DNA of 64,000 nucleotides. Origin: Okapia johnstoni. Lineage: Eukaryota; Chordata; Mammalia; Artiodactyla; Giraffidae. Below the pieces are notes generated by a model. It ran no database searches and was not told the DNA's origin. It saw nothing but the letters and a program-made list of their open reading frames with translations. Within the stretch, counting starts at the first letter, position 1; the number at the start of each line of letters is the position of its first letter. The stretch lies in assembly GCA_024291935.2 (NCBI GenBank), contig JAGTYA010000025.1, positions 10,933,501-10,997,500 of the forward strand, written 5' to 3'. The position numbers were made by a program, and so were the translations under genes. Positions 49,538-61,500 of the stretch are shown here, one piece after another.

Positions 49538-52077
49538 TAACATTCTTAAAAGCAAACGGTGGGTTGACGGGATGAACCCGCACTGTGTGTGCCCTGCCAC
49601 ACGGGGGCGCCACCCTCGCCGCAAACGGAAGCATCTGCTGGGACCCCCGCATCCCCCGGGTCAGAACTCCGCCCAGAGGTGAGAGGAGGACTTTCTCCCC
49701 TTCCTTCCTCTCTTCTTTTCCCACCTTTTCCTGTATACAGTCCTCGCTGTTAAAATATACAGCCTCAAACAACATCATCCGAATTTCCTTTCATGGGCAG
49801 AGCCCAGGCTACGAATGAAAATGTGCCCGGATCAGAAATAAAGGTGGAAAAACACTGTGAAGACCTGACACCAGCCATGACACTGTGCTCCTAATGCCGA
49901 GGAGTGCCTGCTGCAAAATACGAGAAAATTAAGAGCAGCAAGAACGCAACAATATGCTGCAGCAGCTGCTGACTGAGGAGCCCTGGGCTGGTGCTGGCTG
50001 AGGGCTGGGAGGGCCCCTTGGGGCAGCCCCTGGTGGACAGGGCAATGTCGGGGTGGGGCACTGCAGCCCCATCCCAGGGCTGTGTCCCCCCTGGAGGACC
50101 ACCCTGGCTTCTTCCCCTCGCAGCTTCTCACAGCCCCCAGTCCCCACCGAGCGGGGCTGCCAGACAGACGTCAGGACAAGCCAGACCCTGGGGACCCCCA
50201 CTCACCTCTCCCCCTGCCCCGCAGCCCCTCACTGCCGTCTGGGCCCAGAGAGGGACGGGGGAGGGGGGGTGGGGTGGGCACAGTTCATCCTCCTGGGTGG
50301 AAGCCCAGGCTTGGTGATGCAGAGAAGCCCTATTTGTGGGGGAGGGAACCAGACTGTTAGGCCAGGGGTGGGGGGCAAGTGTGAATCCCCCCCGTGGACC
50401 GTCTGCTCTTTGGGGGCCCTGACACCCCCAGGCGGATGCTGCTGTTGGGGCTTTGATGAGAGTGAGGGGCGCCCCCACCATCCTCGCACGGGGCTCTGGG
50501 AGGTAGCGGTCAGATGCTGATGCCGGCAGAGATGGGGTGCAGCAGTCTGGGGGAAACAAAGCTGACCCCAGTGCCTGCTCACTGCAGGCTGGCCCAGGGT
50601 GTCAGGGCAAGAGAAAAGTTTCCATCTCCTCCCGGCTTATAAACTGCCCAAGAACCAAAGCATGGGGGTCGGGGGCAGAGGGGCCAGGGGTGCAGAGTGC
50701 AGGGGAGGAGGGCATTCAGGGGAGCCGGGCTGGGGCGGGGGTGGGGAGGAGGGGAGAGCGGAGAGTGAGGTGGACACATCTGTGTTTTGGAAACTGCGGG
50801 CAGAGCCAAAGCTTGTCTAAGCCATGAGAGAGATTTCGTCAACCAATCCTTCCTGGGACAGGTTCTGCTGCCTCTGAGTGTGACTTCCGTGACCTCGGTG
50901 ACCATGCCCGGCCAGTGGCCACACTCCCCAGACGGTCCAGGCCTAGGGGGACCCCTGCAGAGTCCTCCCGGGACAACAAAAGCCAGGGCCCGCGGGGCAG
51001 GAAGAAGCCCGGGGCTGGGCTCGTCTCCACCAGGGACGCCTGTAGGTCATCGGCAAGCCGGTTCCCCATCCAGTCCCTGGTTCCCTCACCCGGGGACACT
51101 GATGCCCATGCTGTCTGCACACCTCCCGGGAAGCCACTGCGAGGCCCTGGGCATCTGGAGGGAAGGGAGGGAAACCCCTCGCTGGGCCATCTGAGCTGGG
51201 CCCGCACCTGCTGCCAGGGGCTGGGACCCGGGCCAGGCAGCCTCAGGGCCCCTCCTCCCGTCTGCCTGCCCTGTGGGGCTGCCGGGACGCAGGGTGAGCG
51301 CATAGGTACCAGGTCCAGTCCCGGCCTTTCAGACGGGGACGCAGAGGCCAGGGCCCAGAGGGAACTGCTCCAGGTGCCCCACGATCGCTCCTGAGCCCCG
51401 TCTGGGCCAGGCCCGTGTGGGTACTGGGTCCCAGGGCCAAGTCTGGCCTTGCCTGTCCCCTGGGCCCCCAGCCCTCTGGCCTCGACCCCTCCCAGCTCTC
51501 TACACACACCTGCCCAGGGGCTCGGCTGAAGGGGCCCCCAGGGTGGTCCCCAGCCCAGTCCCGTCCCTCCCCTCTTCCTCAGAGCCCTGAAGCCCCAGGT
51601 GGTCTTCCCCACGGCCGCTGCCCACCCAGCCCAATGCCCTCCATCCCCGGCTCAGAATTTCTGTCAGGCAGGTCACAAGCTGATGGCCACCCCCTCACTC
51701 AGGTTGGCACAGCTCTGCAGCCCTCAGCCTCCTTTCTGAGGCCCACAGGGCTCTGTCGACATGCCCAGGACCCTTCTTGAGGGTAGGGACCCCCCAGCCT
51801 CACCTGCCCAGAGCTGGGGCCCCTGCGGTGGGTTCTCCCCACCGGGAAGGAGAGACTAGGCGGGGACGGGAGGCCTGGGCCACCCCGGGGCACCCTCGGC
51901 GCTTCCACAGGCCCGAGCTGCGGGCCCCACTTCAGCTCTGACCCACAGCTGTGGGCACAGGCCAGGCGGGATGGCCCCGCACCCTCAGCGCCCGGACGGG
52001 CCCCTGCCTGGTGAGCCTCCCTCAGGTCGTAATGCGGACAAGGCCTCAGGACAGACAGCCCGGAACCCGAGGTTGCC

Positions 52078-52465
52078 TTTCATACAAAAATCTTTAATAA
52101 AAATACCTCTGCAGAACCACTCCCAGATGGAGCAGCACACGTGATTTCCTGCCGGCTGAGGGGGAAGCAAGGCCGGCTGAGGGCGAGATGGGCGGCCCCG
52201 AGGGTGGCTGGGGCGTCTTCTCAGCGCGCAGGAGGCCTCACAGATGCGTCTGTGTTCTCAGGAGCATCCCCGACCGGCCCCCCACCCCCGCCCCACTGAC
52301 AACACTTGCAGGCCGCCCACCAGGAGCAGCCCGTCCTATATGCTCAAGACATGCACGTGGGCTGTATGCGGCCGGGGCGACGCCGAGGGGTCCAGCCAGC
52401 AGCCCTCGGGGGGCGCACGGTGTGACTGAGGCGGGCAGGGGCGGGGGAGGCCGCAGCACGGCCAC
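52078..52465 (-). other. ISY1: ISY1 3' UTR
   Basis: A short, GC-rich 3' UTR of about 390 nt between the ISY1 stop and a poly(A) signal. The end is inferred from the ATTAAA at 52098-52093. Confidence 0.7.
52093..52098 (-). terminator. ISY1: ISY1 poly(A) signal ATTAAA
   Basis: On the minus strand 'atttttattaaagatttttg' gives ATTAAA in an AT-rich spot about 370 nt after the stop, the only such signal close by. Confidence 0.7.
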
Positions 52466-52573
52466 CTAGCAGCCCAGGAGCCGCCGGGCCTCCTCACTCT
52501 GGGCCTGCAGGGTCTCGCTGGTATACTTCTGCAGCAGCTCCATCTTCTTCCTGCGCACGAGCGCCTCCTCGAT
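52466..52573 (-). CDS. ISY1: ISY1 terminal coding exon 11
   Basis: Acceptor 'ttctgccgcccgcag' leads to IEEALVRRKKMELLQKYTSE and TLQAQSEEARRLLGC, stop TAG at 52468-52466. The last residue is Cys where human has Tyr. Confidence 0.96.
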   Translation of the reverse strand: MEEALVRRKKMELLQKYTSETLQAQSEEARRLLGC

Positions 52574-55500
52574 CTGCGGGCGGCAGAAGCGGGCTAGGGC
52601 GGCGGCCGGCCCCGCAGGCCCCACGGCCACAGCCCCCAGCCCCCTCCTCCCGGAGCACGTGAGTGACAGGGAACCAGCGTGCACGGCGTGCACGGCAGGG
52701 CAGGCCACTGGCCCTGAGGCGGATGGACTCCCGCCTTCTCTGGACCCACACCCTACGCTGCGTGCAGTCACTGGCGCCTCTGGAGTCAGAGCTGCCCGCA
52801 GGGACAGGAAGGACCCACAACAGCGCCCGGCAGCCGCAGCCTCCTACCTCCTGTTGCGATGGCACGGGCACGTGTGCGATGAACTTCTGCTGCCCGTCCT
52901 CCCCTCCTCTGTCCGGGCCGCCCTCCTCGTCAGACTGCAAAAGACGACAACCAGAGGCTGTGTGGAGGAGACGCCGCGAGAGGCCCCTGCCTGTAGCTGT
53001 TTAACAGGAAACACAGTCCTGGGGACGCGCCCTCCTCAGAGACACTCCCAAGACACAGCGCTAAGTGCAAGAGGCAACAAAACAGCGTGGACCGTGCGGC
53101 CTCTGCCCGAGGAGGGAAAGCAGCGGAGAAGCCAGGGGCCTCAGTGAGGACCAGGGCCCGGAGGACGGGGCTGCGAAACGGGAGCTGCGTCACATCTTCA
53201 TGTTTCTGGGGTTCTGAGTCTTGTGAATATATTATCTTTGCGACGCCATGGACTGTAGCCTGCCAGGCTCCTCTGTCCATGGGACTCTCCAGGCAGGAAT
53301 GCTGGAGCGGGTTGCCATTCCCTTCTCCGGGGATCTTCCTGACCCAAGGATCCAACTCAGGTCTTCAGCCTTGCAGGCAGATTCTTTACCATGTGAGTCA
53401 CCAGGGAAGCCCCGAATGTATCATCTATTTTTAAAAGTAAACTTGTAAAAACGGACCACACGCACAAAAGCATCACTCAGAAGCTGCCTGAGTCAGCAGT
53501 GCTCACTCACGACTAAGGAAGGGCCCTGGGGGCCCGAAGGGAGAGAAGGCCCCTGCGGAGCTGGGTCCGCCCCCACCCCACCACCGGGCAGATGTAAACC
53601 AGAAAGGCTGTCGTGTCCCCGGGAACCACACCAGTGACGGCAGACACGGCCCTGCACATGGGTCACAGCAGGCGGGCTCCTCATGGACGCCGCGCCATCA
53701 GCACTTACGACGGAGCCCCCGGGTCCCTGGGGGAAGGACACGAGGGACCTCTCACAGCTCCTTAACAGCTGCCTTAAATCTGTGATGATTCCAACACGAA
53801 TGATTTTTACACCCTTCGGTGCCTTTCCATGGCTCTTACGATGAAGGAAGACCCTCTCCCTGGGGGGTCAGGGCCCCTGCTGGTCTCAGCTCACCTCCCG
53901 CAGTCTCCGCTCACGCCGAGGGTCCTACCCTGGGCTCCGGCCGCCAGCCAGTCCTCCGGCCCCAACGCTCCCCCGGGGCCGTCCGCGTGCGCTGTCCCCT
54001 GCCGCCCTGTGCACCGGTGACGCCTCCTCGACTTCTGAGCTCAGCTGAGGGTCCCCCCCACCAGGGGAGCATTCACGGCCCCACCCGCCCCGCGCTGCTA
54101 CCCAGAGCTCCTCTCACACGTGCCGTTTTCCTACAGGGCCTGCTGACCGGGCTGCCCCCTGGATTTTGAGCTGCAGATGGAGCACATGCGCTGCTCTGCC
54201 CCTTGTGTGGGCCTCACTCACTCAGTGGCCAGTAAGTAAACAATCATCCCTTGAAAAAGCCAACAAGTCGTTTGCACCCAGAGAAAACCTTCGCAGGGCA
54301 CGCGGCCATCCTGCTTCAAATGCCTGCCTGAGGGCACGCCCGGCAGGTCTGCCGGATCCTGTGCGACAGTGACCGAGTCACCAAGCTTCTCTGAGCCTGC
54401 GTTCTTGCCACTGATGTGATGGCTCGCCATGTGACGTCACACGGGGCCTGGCCCGTCGTGCAGGCCTGGCTGACTCCCCTCTCCTGGCTCAGTCCACAGA
54501 TCCACTCCATCCTGGGCCTGCCCGACAAGGGAGCTGCGAGCAGGGGGCCCTGCCTGCGGGACCACAGCTCCACCTCACCTGGGACCCCCTGCGGGAGCCT
54601 CTGCTCTACTCTGGTTTCCCATGGTAAGGTGGGCGTGGGTGGTTAGGACCCACAGAAGAGCTACCGGCTCCGCCACTGAAGCTCAAACAATGAGGTCAGG
54701 GGCTTCAAACGTGCCTACAAATCCAGGCCCAGCAGGTCCGGAGGGCCCATCTCTGAGACGCAGGTAAGTCACCCCGACGTGGATGCAGGTCCCCGAGTGC
54801 CCTCAGCGGTCCTCACTGTGACCCTGAGGGGACCTTCACCCCCCGTCCAGGGGCAGACCGGGCCTTGACCCCAACCCAGGCCTGGGCGCCCTCCCCCACG
54901 CCCCCGCCGTCCACGGCGCGGCGGCAGCCGCCCGTACCTCCTCCTCGGCCACAGCGTAGATGTTCACCTCCTCCTCCTCCTCCTCCTCCTCCTCCTCCTT
55001 CTCTCCTCTGGCCAGCCGGGCCTCTCGCTCTGCTTTCCACTTCTCCACTAACTCCGCTCTGTCTGCAGACGAGGGACAGAGGACGTCAGTCGCTGTGGCC
55101 TCCGAGAAAGCTGCACGCCACGTGGGGCAAAGGTGACCGAGGCCTGCCGTCTGCAAAGGGTGACCCTCCTCCGGCCCCAGCGGGCGGGAATCAGACGGGG
55201 GTGCAGGGGTCCCCCGGCAGCTCTGGCACGGCTGGCAGGGGACAGGCCCAGATCCTCCCCGGTTCAACACCCTGAGGTTCCTCAGAAAGACAAAACCAGG
55301 ACTAACGTATGATCCAGCAATTCCACTCCTGAGCTTATACACGAAAAAAACAGAAGCACCAATCAGAAAAGACACAGCAGACCAGCGTTCAGAGCAGCAC
55401 CATTCACAACGGCCAAGGCATGGGAGCCGCTGAAGGGCCCAGCGACAGACGAACGAGTCAAGACACATGACGGAATCCTACGCGAAAAAGAAAGACAGCG

Positions 55501-58500
55501 TGCCATTGGCAGCAACACGGGTGGACCTAGAGATTAGCGTACTAAGTGAAGTAAGCCAGAGAAAGACAAATACTGTAAGAAATCACTTACTTGTGGAATA
55601 CTAAAGAATACAACAGGATATATTGTGCAACACAGGGAATATAAAAAATATTTTTCCAATAACTTGCTAGTGGAATGTATCTTTAAAAATTGTGAATTAT
55701 TATACTGTGCACCTGTATATACTATTGTACATCAACTACAATTTTTTACAAGGTCCTCAGAGAAAATAAATCCCTTAGAAAAAGAAAAATAAAACTTCCT
55801 TTCTCAAAGGCGAGAAAAGAAACCGGATGGCACCAGTCACGAGGCGAAGCGCCTGCAGACCTACGTTTCTTTTCGTACTCCTGCTCCAAGGGCACGATGA
55901 CACCATCGTCTTCATCGAGGTAACCGTAGTATTCAAAGTCGATCGCCTTCATGAGCTCGGCCCGTGTCTTTCTTGGAGGAGGAAGTGCTGAAAGGAGGAA
56001 TTCATCAGCTTAGCCGGGTTCCCCATCACAACCACGCTCACACCTCCTTCCCACACAACGCTACGCGGGCACAAGGTATGTGTGCTCCTGAAAACGCCAT
56101 AATAGCTGATGAAAACACAAAAGAATTCAGATAAGACTACAGAAACTACAAGCAAAAAAGATACATGAGAAATTCCTGAAGAAAATACATTCAGACTAAG
56201 TATTACTGTTTAAAACATGTAGTAATTCTGGAAAATCAAAAGGGAAATGAAAATCCAGCTAACTGGTCAAAAATAAAAGCTGATTAACTGAAGGAGAAGA
56301 AACCTGTAAGCATGAAAATTTCAATGATTAATAGTAACTGAATTCAACTGTCAATTTCATTAGTAATCAGGGAAACAGAAAACAGAGATAACAGCAACAA
56401 TGTTATAGTTGTGAAGAGGCGGAAGGAAGGAAAAGTCTACCCAGGAGGGGTGACCACAGCCAGCACGGGTCGCCCTGAGACTCTTTCGTCCTTCGCATCA
56501 CTCGGCTTCGTAAGGAGAACTGTGGCGGGACATGGACGGGCCACGCACGACGGGCACAGGTACGGGGAGGCCCCCTTCCATCGCCCCATGCAGGTACCAG
56601 CAACCCTGCCCAGCCCTGCGCCACGAGGGCCGCACCTGGACGGGCTCGGGGCACTGAGTGCGCTCCGGTCGCAGGAGGGAGCTGGGATCCAACCAAAGCC
56701 AGCAGGGCTCACCCTGGGGCCCGTGCCTGAACTGTCTGGGGGTGCGGGATGGTGGCGGTGGTGGTGAACCGTCGCTGAGAGAAGACAAGCTCTAAGTGGA
56801 TAATGGACAACCTGCCACCCCAAAGGAGACGGAGACAGAGAGAAGTGCTCGCAGGATGCAAGCCGAAACGGCAGCAGGAGCAAGGGCTCTGGGACCAGCA
56901 TTCCTGAGGACAAACGCGTCAGTTACAGGAGCCAGGAAACGGGGCTTCTCTGCCTCAAGGGGGCCGGGCTGGAGTCACCTGTCACTTAGGCTGATGTGAC
57001 TCAGCTGATGAGATGAGCATGGAAGGGCACGGGAAGGCCTGGAAGGGAGCACTCCAGACAGTAACGGTGATGGGGCATCCCCAGCAGAGCACTGGGACAG
57101 CAGCAGAGGGGGCTGGGCTACCATTTAAATTACATGCCTGAGGCTAAATGGGGCACTTTCTTCTTTAAAAAAAAGGGAAATCGATGCCTGGAATACATAA
57201 GAACATAAGAATAAATGTAAAGCCAAAGTAAATGCAAAAACAGAAACAAAAAACCAGCACAACCTCACTTTGCTGCTGCTGCTGCTGCTAAGTCGCTTCA
57301 GTCGTGTCCGACTCTGTGCCACCCCATAGACGGCAGCCCACCAGGCTCTGCCGTACCTGGGATTCTCCAGGCAAGAATACTGGAGTGGATTGCCATTTCC
57401 TTCTCCAATGCATGAAAGGGAAAAGTGAAAGTGAAGTCGCTCAGTCGTGTCCGACTCTGAGCGACCCCATGGACTGCAGCCCACCAGGCTCCTCCGCCCA
57501 TGGGATTCTCCAGGCAAGAAGAGTACTGGAGTGGGGTGCCACTGCCTTCTCCGCAACCTCACTTTAGGAGCCTTAAAAAACAGAGAGGGAATACACCCCA
57601 ATACGTCAACAACCATCACCTGTGAGATGTGAAAACGTGGGTGTTTCTTCTGATTTTCTGTATTTCACAGGTCTATAATAAAATGTTATTGCTTTCATAA
57701 TAAATGGTATGATATTTAAATTCTGAATTATTTTAAGCAGTGTCAATGACACACGCAAAGCCAGTTTGCATATATAATGAATTTAAGAATAAGCAGGGCT
57801 TGGGAGTTCCCCGCTGACCCAGCAGTTAGGATTCCAGGCCATCACTGACAGGGCCTGGGTTCAATTCCTGGTAGGGGAACTGAGATCCTACAAGCCTCCC
57901 AGGGAGGAGAACAAGTGGGGTTTCATAAAGGCAGAATCGCAGCAGTGGGAGGAATCCTGGTCTCACCCTTCTCCGCTTTCCACACTTTTTCCTATGCAAT
58001 GCTTGGACTGCTTTTCGAAAGTCAAAAATAAGATGCAGCAAACCCCAGACCAGCGGGATTCCGGAGGTGCCCGGAGCCAGGGCGTCTGGTTCGGAGCCTC
58101 TCTCCTCCACCTGTGCACAGTGGTTTCGGCCCAAGGTGTCGCCTGTCCTTCAGTTACAAGTTTTTTCAACCCAGCAAGTAACTGAAACAGGAACTTGACT
58201 GAATGGACTTCAGTGCTGCCCCGAAGAGTGCCAACTGGGAGACTCTGCATTCACTCGGAGACGAGTCTGTGCAGGGCCTGCAATTTGCTGCCCGCAGCTC
58301 TGGGTTCCCGCTCCCGCCTAAGGTGTGCCCTGGGCTTGCCACTTCAACGCCCAGCGCTTAGGGGTTCCCATGTAAACCCTGGGAATGATAATCCCGATGA
58401 CGTGGGGCTGCTGCACAGCTGAGCACACAGAAGAGTGCCCTGCACACGCCTCACCCCCCAGCAGCACCAAGGTCTGGCTGGCACCCTTGCAGACACCGGC

Positions 58501-61500
58501 CACTCACGTTCTTTCTCAAACAGCTCCCTGACGCCAGGCAGGTCTTTTGCTGCTCCGAAGTACTTGTAACCTCGATTTCCTGGGACTTCCTTCCCTTCGT
58601 GGTCCAGCATTTTAGGGCCAACTTTCTTATGGGGAAGGAAAAAGAGAAAATGGATCTGATGCGTAAACCTACGATTTCCACGTTTGCAGATACAGTTGCA
58701 GACAGTGATGCTAAAAGCAGCAAATATTAATGGACACAGAAATATACTTCGGTACTTTCTTTAATCCTTTAAAAATCAACCTAAATACCTAACGGTAAGA
58801 AGATGATTTAAGTAAATTATAGTATGCTCATGGGTGGAATATATTCTATAGCTGACAAACGATGGTTTGTATGAAACTCTTATACTGGCTTACAAACGGC
58901 TTATAACACAATGTTAAGTGAAGAAGGAAAAAAAGCTTTAAAAAGTTGCAAAAAATCCGGACAAATGAAATATCCAGGAGACGGAATTCTGTCCATTAAA
59001 AACGATGATGGTAACGCCTGCAGGCTACAGGATGCGAGTCTGGATGAGGCTCTGTACTGCAGGGGAGAGGCCATGAGGCGTGGAACCCGCTGAAACAGCC
59101 AGATGACTGAACCAAAGGTGAATGCCCCTAAGTGTGTTACTTTTACACCCAGGAAATAAACATCAATTTCTTTAACATTAGAAAATTCCAGAAGGAAACA
59201 GACAGAAACATGACTACTGACTTTGGGGGCTTTCGTAACCCTTCCAGGACGGGCAACCAGTGGTACTGATGCCATCCGACAGGGAGCAAAACCACCATCA
59301 CGGGAGTAACGGGGATGTGGGGGAAGTGTTCCCAGCACACGTTTTCAAGGAACGGGAAAGGAAATGCCTCCGTTTAGGCCAGGCACTGTCCTGAGAATTT
59401 TGGCTCTGTGTTAAGAGGGAGCCAGATTAATACACAGAAACACTGCCCATGTTTCTTACGTAACTACTTGACAGTCCACTGACCAGATACGACTGGTTCA
59501 AAGACCTGGGCGAACGGGGCAGGTCTGGGTCATGAAATCCACTACATGTGTCACGATCATTGATTTTTTAAAAGTCAAAATAGAACAGAATAGAAAAGAA
59601 TCCAAAGAAAGCGCAGAGCGGCCTGTCTCCAGGGGCCCCTCAAGCACAGAAGCCGCAGTGGGAGGGCTGTCCCAGTTCTCAAGGAGCTCAGGGACATACG
59701 TGCGGCGCCAAGGTCATCTCAAACAAGGGGCCCAGGGAGACCGAGCGGCTCACTCTGGACTCCTGGCCGGTACACACTCGCAGGCCCGTGCTGGGGACCT
59801 TCAAACACCACTGGCCCTGTGTTCTCACAGTTCCCGTGCACACACACCAGGCCCTTTCAAGGCTCCTTCCATTTCTCAAGTGCCTCGTCTATGGCAGGCC
59901 TGCGGGGGCTGCAGTGAGACAGGACCCACCCTGCCTGCAGAAAGCTCCCGAGCCCGGCCCTGAGCCGCTGCTTACTTACTCCATAGTCAGGACCGCCCAG
60001 CTCCTTGATCCGGACCTCCCAGTGTCCTTTCTCTCGCAGCAGCTTGTTAATTTCATCATTCAGGTCGCGAATTCGGAATTCACCTAAACCAGCTAAAAAA
60101 AGAGAAATGTCATTATCATTTCCTGAAAATACCGCTTCATGTCACACACGTTAAGAGTGAACGTCAACACCGACAGAGGTGGGCAACGCAAAACCACTAC
60201 TTCAGCTTACAAGAAAATCCACCCACGCCGAAATCACGGAAGGATGATGATTGTGAACAGCTCCAGCGGTGCCAGAAAAACTTTTGAAAAACTTCCTCCT
60301 CATTAGCAACCAGAGAAATACAAACTGAAGCCGTCCTGCACTCCATTTACAGCAGCACTAAAACATCACATCTCAGCGGTGGGGGCACCCGGCGTCCAGT
60401 GTCGGCCAGGACGCAGGGAGCCAGCAGCAGTGACGGTTCCCTCCTTCCGGGAAAGCAGGAGCCCACGGGGCGGATTTAAGGGGACAGCACAGGAGACTGC
60501 TGAGGCGGGAAGACGGTTAAGGATCCCTGACGTGTTGAAGTGAAGCGTGCTATGCCCATGCGAGGGAAAAGCCCTCCTTTCCTCCACTGAATCGCTTCTG
60601 TACCTTTGTCAGGTCAACGGACCACACACGTGTGCCCCTATTTCTGGATTTCTTGTTCTGTTCCCCTGGTCTGCTTGTCTGTCTCTCACCAGTACCATGT
60701 TATCTTGATACCTTTAGCTTTACACTGAATCTTGAAATTAGGTATTATGGATACTCCAGTTTTGTTTTTCAAGATTCTTTTGGCTACAATTTCACATGGA
60801 AAGGCAAAGTTGTAAATTTCACAGTTCATCAACATAAACTGAAAAACTATGCTGGGGGTTCTGTGATAATTTTAAAAAGGAAAAGAACTGACCTCTTTCT
60901 GATGTTGAGTCTTCCCCTTTACAAACACTATCTATGTCTCCATTTCACTGGATCTTTACTACCTGGCATCACTGCTTCATAGTTTTCATCATACAGACCA
61001 TGCGCATATCTTATTAGATTTTGTATGTAAGTATTTCTTGCCTTTTGATGTTTCTGTAAATAACACTTTGAAAAATGCTCTAGTTCCAAATGTTACTACT
61101 AGTACACAGAAATTGAACTGACTTTTTTGGTACGGACTTTCTAGTCTGTCATCTGGCTAAACTCAAGTTATGCACTGTGGAAATCCTTCTGTAGATTCCT
61201 TGGGAAATCAACACAGAAAATTAAGTCATCTCGGAATAGCGCAGTTTTCTTCCCTCCCAGTCTTTGGGTCTTGTATTTCCTTTCCTTGCTTTACTGTACT
61301 GGCCAGGAGTTCCAGTACAATGCTGAATGGAAGGGGTGAGAATGGATCTCTTCACCCTGTTCCTGATCTTGGGAGGAGAACATCCAATCTTGCAGCATTA
61401 AGCATGATGTTCCCTATAGGCTTTTTGGTAGAAGTGTTTCATCACGGAAAGAAACAAGTTCCCATTTATTCCCAGTCCTGAGTTTTTATGAATGAATGAG

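Noticed and set aside
54865..55275. Plus-strand frame with a poly-Pro run
   Set aside because: It is the complement of the ISY1 poly-Glu exon; the minus-strand reading is the real one.
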